From contig JH720293.1 of assembly GCA_000231825.2 (NCBI GenBank), positions 1,302,001-1,366,000 on the forward strand: a stretch of 64,000 bases of DNA. The letters run 5' to 3'. The stretch is from Tetrahymena elliotti 4EA. Taxonomy: Eukaryota > Ciliophora > Oligohymenophorea > Hymenostomatida > Tetrahymenidae. Numbering within the stretch: position 1 is the first letter of the stretch; the number at the start of each line of letters is the position of its first letter. The position numbers and the translations under genes were made by a program. The notes beneath the pieces are model-generated. The model saw only the letters and a list, made by a program, of their open reading frames with translations, did not search any database and was not told where the DNA came from. This document shows positions 1-13,257 of this stretch, one piece after another.

Positions 1-3000
1 TCTACAAATGAAGTCTGAATATAAATCAATCTAACTAAATATTTGCTTAAATTTTTTTATATTTTACTTGTTCTATTTAAAGAATTTCGAAATTTTAAAT
101 GCAGAATTTTTTTTCTTGAATATGTTTCCTTTTATTATAGAGGTAAGTTGATTAAACATTTTTGTATTTTCATCTGAGTTACTCTTTTTAAACAAATAAT
201 TTTTTTTAAAATCATCAAAATAAATAAATAAAATTTACCTTATTAAATATTTCCAAACTTACCCATTCTTTGAATTCACCCTAATTATTTATTTCTGAGA
301 TTAAATTTTGCATCGAGGCTCTCATATCCTTAACTGATTGGCTTTCAATCAATTTCTAGTAATTTTAACTATTCTCTATTTATAAATTTAGTACTTTTTA
401 TATAAAATAAAAGCTCAATAAAATTTACCTAAAAATTTAGGTTCTTTATATTTTAATTTAAGAATTTTTATAGCTTCAATCAAATCCTTCATAGATTCTT
501 TTTCAACATCATTAGCATTAGCAAGGAGTGTAAAACTCATATTAATTAAAAATTATGCCTCTTATTAAATTCTTTTATCATCAATAGTCTATGGATTTTC
601 TTTAACAATATATTGAAGGTGTTGTTTTAATTATTTTGAATATTTTAAAATAGTTTGACAAATTTCATCAATATCTTCACAATTGTCATATTCATTTTAG
701 CTTACAAGCAATACTAAAGGATTTAACTCCTTGAAATCTTTAACAAATGATGAGTCAAACAAAAGCATCTATTTTTCTTCTAAATTAGTTAATAATTTGC
801 GATGAACTTCTAGAATAGTTAAACTAAACTTCTAGTCAGAAGGATAGTTTATAATTAAATTAAGAATAATTTGTTTATATAAATTTTGATAAAAGACTAT
901 TTTTCTTCTTCTATTTTTTTCAAATGTTTCTTAATTGTACTTTTCACTAAATCCATACTATAATAAAAGTTCTGAATTTTTCAAAAGTTTTTCTTCTAAA
1001 TCTTTTAGTTGATAATCAACTTACTCATAAGCATAATCTACCCTGAGCTATTCCTTTTAATCATTATTTAAGTTTAATAAATTATCTTTATCTATCTTAT
1101 TTTTCAGACTTTATTCTTTTTTTTATTTTTCTTTCTCTTGAATTTTAATTTCATTAAATTCTCCTAAATTATTACAATTTCTAATGATTTCTTTAATACA
1201 TTCTTAAAATTAATTGAGAATTTAAGTAGTTAATCCATTTCTAGGTGCTGTTATATACTCAAAGTCTATATCGCAATAATACATGTTTCCATGATCAGAT
1301 ATGCCTTTATAATTTTTACTTATTCTAGGTGCTAATTTGATATTTTTTTAGAAAATGAGTCTATTTCTTCCAAAAATGCTAAGGATATCTGAATCCTCTG
1401 GAATAACTCTAACTTAGAATGTAGTAAGAATAGCTTTAAGGATGATGTTAGAGTTTTTATTGTAATTTTAAACATATGATCTTTAAATATTTTATATTAT
1501 TTTTGGTAAGCTACTAATAACAACTTAAATATCATAAGGAAGCTCATTATTTAGAAGTTTAAATTAATAATCATAATTAATGAGCAATGAAAAGGCAGTT
1601 ATAACATCAAATATTTGAATCTAGCTCAAATTTGACTCAAATTTTGTTAAGATTGATTTAGCTGTGATCAAAAGTTCTTTAATTGTATCATGGGCGATGT
1701 ATTCTTAGTTAGTTGCTTTTTTATTATTAAAGGTATCCCAAATAAATTTATTAAACTTGAAGTATTCTGGCAGAACAATTTATTTAACAGAGTTTATAGG
1801 AACAAAATTTGTCTCTATGATATAGTAAATATAATGTTCTAAGGAAATAATAGCCAATTCTACTTCATAATCATCTGAAGGCTCTTCTAATGGAAGTAAA
1901 TTAAAAGTTGGAATGTTTTTTTCTACCAAAGGTTGGCTTTGATCTTAATTTAGTTGTTTATAAGTGGAAAAATCTCCAAAAGTCTAGACGATACTAAGTG
2001 CTGTCTTCTTATCAATCAAGTAGAGAATTCTTTTCCAAAAGCCAAAAAGTAAAAATGACTTTATAAGCTCAGCATTAAAAATATTGTTTTAGTTATCTCT
2101 TTAAATTAATTCAGGATCTAATGACTCAAAAATAAAATGAAGAGCATTATTGTAAATGATTGATTCCTCCTTTGGTAATAAAAAAAATTATTAGAGATAA
2201 ATATTGTTTAAATATGGAAATATTTTTTATTTACCTTTTATTTTCTCTAAAATACTTGAGATTGCTAGTTAAGAAGAGAGGGTGAAACAATAGCACTTTT
2301 CTTTGAAAAAGGTGAGTAGTTAAAGACAAGTTAGACAAGAATAGGACTTATCTCTTCTTTGACCTTAAAACGGTTGCAAATTTGTAGAGCTAATTATAAT
2401 TGATGACAATTTAGTAAATATTAGATTACCAATAGAATGATTTCCTGGTCAATTTTATTACAGTTAAAATTTTCTAATAAAGGAATATCATAGTTAAGAG
2501 CATTCTCAGATTAATTTAATATTATCTCCTCATCTTTATTCACTGTGTTATTTATTTAATTCAATTTTTATTTGATTTGGCTATCAGTTATAGCAAGTAA
2601 GCTTAATACTTTAACAAGAATTTTATCTGATATGCTTGTATTTTCTGAAGTTTAAATGATTTCGAATTCTTCTCCAATCTAATTGCATTGAATGAAAGTA
2701 AATTTTAATTTAAATAAGTAAATAAATAATTACAATAACACTATTTTTTAAAATAGAAAACTAGGAAAATGAAATATTTTCTGAAGTTCTTGATTAATTT
2801 AACTTATCAACAATATAACTGCTGATGCTTCTAAAAGATTGATCATGCTGATCTAAATTAGAAAGTAACTCAAAGCTAATTTCATTCATCTTTGATTTGT
2901 CTTTTTCAACAATTTAATAATCACTTTTTGAATTATCTTTTTACTTGCTCTCACTCCTCTGGTTTTCTTCAGAGTAATCTTTGATTTGCTCAAAGATTTC

Positions 3001-6000
3001 TCTATTATTAAAATAAATTTCATCTAGTTTTTTATCAATTATATTTTGCTCTACAACTTAAATGTATTGCTCATCAATTTCATTGTTGTTTTCATCTTCA
3101 ATATGCTCAGAATTAAATGAAGAAAACGATTCTTTTGATTAATTTTCTTTGATTGTTTCATACTTAATTTAAAAAAAATTTTTTATGAAAATAGAAATAA
3201 TGAATAATCTTACTTTTTCTGGATAGTTTTTTCTTTCTATTTCTAAATTAATTGCTTAGAAAGCAAGGTTTGAGTATTTTTTGATAAGTTTCTATTATTC
3301 ATTATCTCCAAAGATGCTAGGATTTTTCAAAATCAACATCAATGCTTTATTCCAATCTTGCATATGCTCATAACATTAAAGAGCTTTACAGTAATCTTTA
3401 ATTTATTCATAAAGTTCTGAAGCTTATTAAAACTTTTTTCCATCTAAAAAGAGAGATTCAGCTGCTTCTCTGATTTGATTAATTTATAAATAAATCTCAG
3501 CAGACTTATCATAGCAGCAACCTGAAAAGTAGCATTAAGCTGCTTATTTCTTTCTATTTATCTCTAAGAATAATTCAGCAATTTCACCAAATCTATTTTA
3601 AGTCCTCTTAAGTTCCTTTTAGAGGTTAGATTTAGCTATCTTTTTGGCTTGATTTTTGTAGAGGGAGTAAGGACCTATACTTTTTTAAAGGAGTTAGAGG
3701 TTTTTTTCTATTTCTACTATTTTTTATTAATTAATTTATGCTTCATAATATGCTTAAGCTTTCTTTTCCCATTGTAAATTTCCAGATTTTTTGAAGCACT
3801 TAAGAGCTTATTCAAAGTATTTATATTTGAACATCTTTAATCCCTATTCTTACCATTCTTCTGCAGTGTTTTTAACAAGAAGCTATTTAACATTTTTTAT
3901 TAAATCTTGTTTCTCTTTTGTAAGTGTTTACTGAATTTAATATTTTTCATTCTATGAGTAAGTCTTTTCATATGGCTCAAAATCAGTTTATGATATAAAA
4001 GAAACAAGATCTTATTTTTACCAATATCTATCAACAAATTTTCTACATAAAATATTAGTATCAAAAATGATAAGTCTATTTTTAGGACGAGTTACAGCTG
4101 TGTAAAGTTGCTTTAATTCAGAACAAAGAAGAGCATTGCTGATGCGATCAAATGCTTTTAATTCAGAACTTTTAGTAACAACTGTCTTAAGTGTAACTAA
4201 ATCTTGTTATTAATCATATTCTACACCATATGCACTAGCAAAAGATGGATCATTAATATCAAAAATTTAATCTTTGGAGAAGACAGAATTATGAACTATT
4301 ATTAAATGTTAAAATTTACATAAAATTTACATTAATTTATATTACTTGTCATTTTTTCTAAGAAGCTTGCTTTAGAAATATTTTCTGAATTAATATGAAG
4401 TAGATTAACAGATTCCCATTAATTATGAGTTGCGTTACTATCAGCAAAAAAGTTAAATAGAATAACATCATCAAATTCCAAACCTTTAGCCTCATAAATT
4501 GTTAAGCAAATAGCATGTTGTAAAATTGCAGGTAACTATTTAAAAATTAAAAATATCAACAGCAATTAAATTAAAAAAATAATACTCTCTTTTTGCTTTC
4601 TTCATCTTTTACTATTATTGCTTGATGACAACCAAACTCTAAGGGAATTTATTCTTATTCAGATTACTAACCCTAGAGAAGATTGAATAAAAATCCAATT
4701 TCTGAATTTTATAGTACTATAGGTTTTTATCCATCAATATTAGATCTCTCTTTCTTTAGAATATCAATTGAGGTAGGGAACAACCCTTCAATTAAACTAA
4801 TTACACTATTAGAGAGTTAGAGAATTTTGTTATGAGACCTAAAATTAATCTAAATATTTTATTTATAAAATTAAATGTTATTCATAAAATTTTAATTACA
4901 GTAAGATAACGAGTCGTAGGAGGATCTAACTTTTTGTTGCATAAATCTGGGAACTAAGCAAAAACATCATTAAGATCTCCAAATTTAAAACCAACTCCTC
5001 TGGCAATAGTTTGTGCTGAGTCACCAGCGAGGAAAAGATTTGATTCATTTACAATAGAGAAAAGTGTAATAATTGCATAAGGTAAATCTTGAACTTCATC
5101 TATCATAGTAAAGTGAATAGAAGGTAAATCACATTTCTTCTTTTGAATTTCTTATAACAAATAATTGACTAGATCCATCAAGTCATATCCTTACTACTTT
5201 AATTTCCAACTCTCATAATATTCAAACATTTTGTAAATAACTTCCTTCTGTTCTTTTGAAAGTAAAGGATTGAGCTTTTATTGCATATAATCCTCTCTAG
5301 GTAAGTACCTTAATTTTATTGAATAGAATTTTTATGTAAAAAATTTATTGAGGAAAACAAAGAAGAAAATAAATTATACCTTTTTTTGTATGAAAAGCTC
5401 TTACAAGATCCCTTAATGTATGAATAAATTTCAGTCCATAATGTATTGCAAGAAATCAAAGAGGAATCTCTAAACTTTGCAGAAGCAATAGGCCAAAATG
5501 CAGTTTTAACATAAGCATAATCAACTTCAAATTTTCTATCAAGAGGAGTGAGTTCTTCAACATCAGGGATATCTCCAACTTATATTTAGTGAGATTACAG
5601 ATAAATATATCTTTAATATTATTCTTCAATGATATCTTTCCCTTTTTTATAAAAATCCTCTTCTTTTTTCTTAATTTCTTCCTCTTCTTCTGAATTCTAT
5701 ACTATTTCATCATCCTAAAAGACTTTTGAGTTCAATTTTTGAATTTATTTTTCTGATTTATAATTGCCCCAACTACTGTTTACTATTTAGAAAGAAAGTT
5801 TGCTATCTTTGTCTTTCAAGAAAAATGGTTTATGTAAACATCCTTCTATAAGCATAAGATATTATCTCACTGTAAAAAATGCTGGAAAATCTTGAGATCT
5901 TAAGTCTGATAAAGACTTAAACTTGACTCCTTATTCAGTCAAAACAAATTAATTATTCATGTCATCCTCTTCAAACATATCTTCATCATCATTTTAATTA

Positions 6001-8188
6001 TTTATTTAACTCAATTCCTTTTCATCAATATTTTTTTCTTTTTTAATTTATAAAATTTAAGATTTAAAAAATTTTTAAATTCTTTATCTTTATCTTTGAC
6101 TTTTATTTTAAAATCTTGAACCAAAATTATCAAAATTATGGTTATTTGCTAATTAAGCTATAAAAGTTAGGTAGATTATCATTTTAACTTAACTTAAATA
6201 TTATTATTTTTTTTACCAATTTAAATACTTGAAATATTCTCAACATTTAAAAAGAAGTAAGGTTATAATTAGATTAATATGGTAAATATAAAAAACTAAA
6301 GATTAAGTTGAAAGTAATACATTCTCTAAAACATGACTTTTCTTCTTCTTTCTTGTTAGTTTATTCTTCTTAAATAACTTCTTGATTCTCATTTTTACAT
6401 TCTTTTAATATTTTAATAAAAGATTTTATCTCTTCAACAGAGAGAATGCTGATAGCAGATTAATCTTCATTTTACTTTTATTAAGTTTTTTCCAAAATTT
6501 ATTATCTTCTTATTAAATCTTTGACTTAGGCTAACAATTTTTAGTAATATTTTTTAATTTAGTTTACAAGAACTGGAGATGCAGTGATGAAAACACTTTG
6601 CATACCAATCTACTCGTTAGTTGAGGCATCTTATAAAGCTTAGTTATTTTTTTACTTGTAAATTTAAAATCTTATATGGAATATAATTTCCATAGCAAAA
6701 AGACGTAGCAAGGCACTAGTAGTCTTGCCAGTACCAGATCTGCCAATTACAAGTACATTACCTGGTTAACCAATAATATCCACTTCTTCATCAGTCAATT
6801 TAAGATTTAAATTTGGAATATTTTGTAAAAGTTCTACTAAATTTGAGGCCTAAGAAAAATCAGCAAGTTATTATAAAAGAATCTTATTTTAAAGAGCTGT
6901 TTCATATTTTTCCTAATTTATTTTATTAAATAAATCTAAACATTTTAAAGACTAGAATTCTCTTTTGTTAGTAAATTTATTGTATACCTTAAATTTCTAA
7001 TCTAATATTTTTTATTCCTTCAAGACCCAACGATAAATATCATAATCATATTCATACTATTGACTTTCTTCGAAACTAAGAAAGTGTGCTTAGAATTTTT
7101 ACTGACTCATTACATCATCTTTATTATCATAATCTTCATCTCTATTAGAATGAATTATCTTATATTCTGCTTTCATTTTTTGTTCAAGCTTATATTCTGG
7201 CTCTGTTTTGAATATTGACTAAATAATATTTAAATTGTAAATAAATAGATTGATTGATATTTCTAAAATTAGTTTACCTAATAAGTACCTTTCTCTACAG
7301 AAGTTTGATAAAATATATGATTAGCAATTTTTTTATTATGTTTTTTGTCATAATCTGTTTCTATTATTACAGGAGTTCTACTTAACTTAAATTTTGCAGG
7401 ATCATAAATTAATGATTAATACTTAATCTTAATATAATTAGTATCAACTACAGTATTTCTTTCAATTAAATCAATTGCCATTATGTATTAGCAAAATTCA
7501 AATTTAGTAATCTATTTTTCCATTTTCATAGTTAATTAGGTTATTTTATTAAGAAATTATCTTTACTTAATTCTCTGCCTCATTAAGAATAGGAATTTAC
7601 TCTATACCAACCATAAAGAGCAAATCATATTATTTTGAAAATGCTCGTTTCACAACAAATTCTGTCATAAACACATTTTAATTTAAGGTAATATCCAACT
7701 TAAAGCATCCATCAAATTTTCCAATCATCAATTTTTCCAGAGAATAGATAACACTATATATTTAATAATAGTCCATTTTTAATAATTTAGAGATAAAGCA
7801 GCCTTTTATTTTAAAATAAAAAGTTAAAATTAAATTAATGATGATTATTACTATAAACTCTAAGAGGCCAAATCTAACTTGAAAAGAGAGGAAATTCATT
7901 CACAGCTTTAGTTTCAATAGGCATTTCTTATTTCTTTCCTGAAAGGTGATGGTATTCTACTATATCATGAAGGGATTGAAACCATTTGATTAAAAATTCT
8001 CTATAGTCTACTTCTAAATTTATTTAATGTGTGAAGACCAGATTTTGAATAAAATTGAAGCATTTTCTATCCAAAAGCTCCATATGAAGTTCTTAGTCAG
8101 TTAGATTATTATTTATTTCTTCACTGTTAGCAGGTTTTTTACCTTTTTTTGTCACTGAATTTTTGAATTATTAAGTATTTTGCTTCAT
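1..8188 (-). CDS. TRANK1-like UvrD-family helicase/ATPase with TPR-like repeats (3' end cut by window edge)
   Basis: Superfamily I (UvrD/Rep-type) NTPase resembling vertebrate TRANK1. Reading the minus strand with TAA/TAG as Gln, the first Met is at 8188. A Walker A loop, GRSGTGKTT, lies at 6718-6744. A Walker B DEVQD lies at 5086-5100 and is followed by GDSAQTIARG. The UvrD C-terminal motif EAKGLEFDDVILFNFF lies near 4440-4500, and QLYTAVTRPKNRLIIF near 4060-4110 closes the helicase core. After it comes a long helical, TPR-like region (about 3240-4000) with repeated W/Y/A-rich helices such as ALKCFKKSGNLQW. About a dozen AT-rich GT...AG introns interrupt the gene, for example 7803-7851 and a long one near 6010-6330. 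Coding continues to the left edge and no terminal TGA was found. Family members are large and poorly characterised, so the helicase fold is firm and the cellular role unknown. Confidence 0.85.
6718..6744 (-). other. Walker A (P-loop) motif of the TRANK1-like helicase
   Basis: The minus strand encodes GRSGTGKTT, preceded by PGNVLVI. This is the nucleotide-binding loop of UvrD-type helicases in the form seen in TRANK1 relatives. The lysine and following threonines expected to bind phosphate and magnesium are present. Confidence 0.88.
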
Positions 8189-10940
8189 TTCTGTATAGGC
8201 TATTTTTTATTTTGATTAAATGATATCTTTGAAATCTTTTTTTTTAATTTATAATAATAATAATAAAAAGTTGGTCAAGAATAATTAAAAATTAACAAAC
8301 TAGAATAATACATGAGATTAAAAAAATTGGAAATGTAAATTCTCAGTTTTTTTAAATATCTTTGTCAAATTTTATTTTTTTAGCCATAGAAAAGCCAACG
8401 CCAAGTAGCAAAATAAATTAACATAATTTGTTTCTTCAATTTTCATTTTTGTGGTAGGACATAAAAAATGAATAAGTTAAACTAAAATTATAAATTGAAT
8501 TATTTACTTTAAAGCCATTTTTTACACTATGAAATTCTTAATGAAAAGGGAAAAAAGAAATTAAATAATATTTCATTGCCTTTGCTATTATTAAGAGTAA
8601 AATAATAGCGCACCTATTCTTCAAACTAAAAAAATAGATAATTTATTAAGGCATGTGAAATTCGATAAACTCTAAAATTTTTTGATTAACTATTAATAAA
8701 GAGTCTACTTTTTAAATAGCTTTGAAATAAAATACCAAATTTATTTTGTTTGGGTATCATGATAGAAGATAATTTTATTTTCATGGTTTAAATGACAATA
8801 AATCATATTTATTATTAATATTTTTTTAGATTGCAAAAATAATAAAAAGAGAACTATTTTTTTCAGATAAAATACTAGAGTAGATTCTCAATTAAAAAAT
8901 TAATATATATCTATTATTATTATCAATCTATTTCCGCTCTAAAAAATTGTTTTTAAATTAATAATTACACATAAATCTAAAAAGGCAATATGAAATGGGA
9001 ATTTCAAATGCATAATTTATCCTTATATCATTAAAATTCAACAGAAAACTTTGTTTAAAATATTTTCTTAAAAAATAAATTAGTGATTGATAGAATATCT
9101 TTAGCCTCAGCACAAAAAAAAAAATTTTTAGCAATTAAAATGTACATTCAGTTGAGTATGCTAAGATCACATAGTTAAAAAACTTCTATCTATAAATAAA
9201 GTTTATTTCTAAAATTACTAGAGTAACCATTATTGTTTATCCTGCTCCTATTCATATATTAAGCAATGCCCCATTTAAAAAAAATAGAGATTAGTATCCC
9301 ACTGTTTTGGTAAATTTTTTTATCGATATATATTTGAAAAATTAGATTTTTTATGTAAATTTTTAAAAATTTTCCTTTTTCTTGTGGAGTGGGGTGGTGA
9401 AAAAAGAATTTGTGGAATTTTTAGGATACTATTCAAAAAAAAAAATTTTTTTTAAATATCGTAAAAATTAGATGAATTGCATTTTATCTAGAAACAATGA
9501 TTTTATTAAAAACTTTTTAGGAAATAAAAATTATCGAATTTTTAGAAGTGTCTATTTTATGAGTATTTTCAAATATACATTTTTTACTCCTTCTAATATT
9601 CTATTAGATTCAAAATTTTCATAAATATTAGGAAAAACATAAAAATTACACATAAAATATTTTTATTTTAAAACTGTAGAATTCCTTGTTTTTAAATTTA
9701 TATTAATTACGTCATTAAATAATAAGTTTAATTTTTGATTTACTGCTCCCAACCCTATAATTAATATTTTATAAACATAAATGTAAAAATTAAGTTCTAA
9801 GTGATGACATAATTTTGCAGGTTGAATAGTCTTAACAATTCTATTGTTCTTTTATTTATTAAAAAGAAAAAAAGTTAATTTTTCTTCTTTGTAATTTATA
9901 ATCTGAAAATTTTTGATTTTTTAATTTGACTAGTAAAAGAATAATAGTCAATATAAATTATTTATATTAAAAATTGTTATTATATTAATCTTAATACATA
10001 GAAAGAATATTAGTAGTTAACTCATTGTTGTTAAATACAAAGACAGAAATAAATAAATTGAAAACAATTAGATATTCTTGAAAACCCAATAGCTTAAAAA
10101 ATGTTAATAGAGCTTAAAATTAATTTATAAAATAAAAGAACTTGTTAAAAGCTATTTGTATTTTGTAATATGAATAGATATTAATAGTAGTCTTTAAAGT
10201 TTATTTGTCTTTATGATAAATTAAATTTATTTCTGTTAATTCAATTGAAAATAAATAAATTAACTAAAAATTCTGACCATTATTTTTATTTTTTAAAATA
10301 AAAAGTGATTATTATTTGATTATTTATTTACCTTCTATTTTTTCCAAGCAATGCTATTATTATATTAAAAATATTAGACTTTACTACAAAAATTAATAAG
10401 TTATAACTTGAAACTGAAACACTCTTTTCAAATTTGTTTATTATCTATATTATATTTATGAATAAAATTATTTTTAAATAATTATCCTTGTCAAAAATGT
10501 TTAAACCTACCCTTTAAAGATATTTTTTGATTGTTAAAGTAAATAAGTTTTTAGTTCATAGGGGAGGGAAGTGAATAAAAAAATGATTGTTGTAATTTTA
10601 TTAAATTTAACATTTATATTAAAAAATTAATTTTTTGTTTAGTATTATTATAAATTGAAATTCTTTAATAGTTAGCTGATTGAAAAGAAATTGGTTTAGA
10701 CTTTTTATTATTACACTAATTTATGAACTAAAAAATTATCTACATAGAGTAGAAATATACTTTTTGTAATAAAAAATTAGTAATAAAATTGTGTTTGCTT
10801 TTTGTAATAAGTAGAAATAACTTTTAAAAAAAATTAATTGTGATTTAGAAAATAAAAAATTGATTTCAATCAAAAAAATTATATTGGTCTTCTTTTTTTG
10901 ATTAATAACTAGTTATTTTGATATTATTCATCATAAATTA
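8189..10940. other. Gene-poor AT-rich intergenic region
   Basis: This 2.75 kb stretch lies between two divergently oriented genes. Neither strand shows a sustained coding frame with plausible codon use once TGA is the only stop. It contains homopolymer A and T runs, for example near 9110-9125 and 9435-9455. It also holds a perfect 9-bp inverted repeat at 8584-8609. It presumably includes both promoters. I see no RNA gene or mobile element in it. Confidence 0.6.
8584..8609. repeat. Perfect 9-bp inverted repeat with 8-nt loop
   Basis: The arm GCTATTATT (8584-8592) is mirrored by AATAATAGC (8601-8609) around an 8-nt spacer. It lies in the intergenic region upstream of the helicase gene. It could form a hairpin in DNA or RNA. 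No flanking T-run terminator or neighbouring conserved element makes its role clear. Confidence 0.6.
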
Positions 10941-13257
10941 ATGAGATTTTGGAAAAGGTTTGATATATTTTCACAATAATTCTACTTCAACATAGAAGAT
11001 TAAAATGCTTAAAAAAAATCAACTCTTTTAGGTTTTTGCTTATCTGTCTTTGTATTTATGATGACGCTAGGATATTTTTCATACTTACTTGTATAGCTTT
11101 AGAATAATTAAATCCAGCCTTTCTTTAGATAGTAAAGTTTCATCTACAATGGATTAATTTAGACACAATTAAATAATGAATTAATAGCTTTTAAATTAGA
11201 CTCTGGGGATATTGTTTTGTCTCCAAACAAGACATACTTGGTAGTAATGGCCTATTTTTTTTAATAATCATCAAATAGAACTTTTATACCTTTAAATGTA
11301 ATTGACTGTACGAGTTAAGAGCTTACAGGCTATAAATGTTTGGATTTTTCTTAAGTTTCTAATTACAGCTTTGCTTTGGACACAAAAAAGAACTTATTTT
11401 CTTAAATATAAATTTTCACCTACGGTTGTTTAGATATTGATAAGGTTAAAACAACAATACCAGATAATTGTGCAAGCTAAGAAGAAATAGATGCTATAAT
11501 TAATGGAGTCAATGTTGGATTAAGATATAAACTTTACTCTGCTTAATTTAATACAACATCTTCATAAATGTAATCAGATTACAGAAATATCTTAGTCTAT
11601 ACATTTTCAAGTTAAGCAATAGTAACATTTTTAAATATGCAAACTCAAACAACAAATGTTAAGAAAGGATTAATTTTATAATAAAATTCTTTCTATTAAT
11701 CTCCTTTTTAATATAGTTAAATAAACTAAAGCATGGATAGAAAGTCCTCTCTTATAGATGGGCAAGGTCCATTTAATTCATTTATGTTACAGATGGATGA
11801 AATTGTTTATTAAATACAGATTTAATACACAACTTTGCCTTAAATTTTGGCTTTAGTAAATGGTATATTCTCTTTGTTAATGATAGTAGGTTATATTGGG
11901 AGAAAGTACTCTTAAAGATAAATTAATAATGATTTTGTTAATCTTTTCTTAAAGAATATACTACCTGGGTAATACTACTCTAAGATTAAATCAAAAGAGG
12001 AAATTCAACATAATTAAAAAGACAATCAGGTTAAACTAATTTTAGAAAATAGGAAAAAAAAGTTTAATGGAAAATAAAATCATAAAAAAATGAAAGATTA
12101 CATAATTTAGGAGCAGAAGGAAGTTAAAGATCCTAATAAAATAGATAAGGTAGAAAAAGATGCTGAGTAAGTACATACAAATTGTATGTATTCAATTCAA
12201 AATGAATAAAATGATTAAGCAAATTACTTACCTAATTTTGAAGTCAAGCTTAAAGGGTCTTTAAATTACTCTTAAAGTAATTAAAATGTATTAGCAAACT
12301 TAAATTTGAAAGATAGAAAAGACTCATTTGATTGCAAAATAAAAAAATAAAATTCAGAGAATATAGATAAATAACTTGATGAAACAAAACTATAAGATGA
12401 GCAACTTACTATCTTTTATTAAGAATCTAATAATTAATCTTAAAACACTAGTTTTATATAATACCAGTAATACTAAAAAACACTTCCTGAAAATGCAATT
12501 CTTGAAACAGAAAATAAAAATTAAAGTTGTCTTTACTCCAATAAATTAATAGCATTTCCTCTGTTAAAAACTATAAGCTAAAAGAAATAATTAATATCTT
12601 AATTGTTTGCAGATGAACCAGAATTAAAAAGTAAACTTGAAAATCAAAGCATCGACTCGAAAGGCTAAATAGATAAAATATCTGAGCTGAAAATAGAAAA
12701 TGTTAAAAAAGTAAGATAGAAAAAAATAAAAAAACTTGGCCAAGATTAATATTCCAAACAAAATAAGGAAAATATTGAAATGTTTCGTAAATCAGTTAGC
12801 TTGTTCCATAAAAAATTAGAGACAGAGTAACAAAAGCCTATCATATCATAAAAAAATATTATTCTTGAATAAATTTCTAAAGACCTAAATATTTTTTCTC
12901 TCTATAAAGATATTATATTTTTGAAAAAGGCAGTAATGGTCTTATTTAGCCAAGAATAATTAGCAGCAATTAAATTTTTGGGTTGTTCACCTAGTTTTTT
13001 AGATTTAAGAAGAGAAAAATTAGACATAGATCTAGAAAAAATTGAGCAATTGAGTAATTTTTATTTTTTTAAAATATATTTTATAATTTTAAATAAAAAA
13101 AGGAAAGGAAAGTAAAATCAATTTTTTGGATGAATAGTTTATGTTATATTATTCAGAAAAGCTCTAGCAACAGCAATTAGAGCAGTTTTTATCAAGAGTA
13201 TAGGGCCAAGAAAATTTAAATGAAATAGATGAAAGGTTGATAGCTTCATTACCTTGA
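10941..13257 (+). CDS. Two-TM membrane protein of a ciliate-type family
   Basis: Two exons (10941-13053 and 13103-13257, intron of 49 nt) encode about 755 aa. The N-terminus begins MRFWKRFDIFSQQF. It is followed by a hydrophobic segment at about residues 30-55 (LLGFCLSVFVFMMTLGYFSYLL). An ectodomain-like region of about 240 residues with several Cys and Asn comes next. A second hydrophobic helix at about residues 300-325 (ILALVNGIFSLLMIVGYIG) precedes a long charged, Gln/Lys-rich cytosolic tail. This architecture (short cytosolic N-terminus, TM, extracellular domain, TM, long tail) recurs in large families of unnamed ciliate membrane proteins. The last exon was chosen because splicing restores one frame through FLDEQFMLYYSEKLQ to TGA. 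No enzymatic motif was seen and the function is unknown. The ATG at 10941 gives the longest frame with no intron needed. Confidence 0.75.

Noticed and set aside
10502..10516. Resemblance to the Tetrahymena chromosome breakage sequence (TAAACCAACCTCTTT)
   Set aside because: TAAACCTACCCTTTA differs at several of 15 positions, whereas the real element tolerates very little change. No telomere-like repeats lie nearby.
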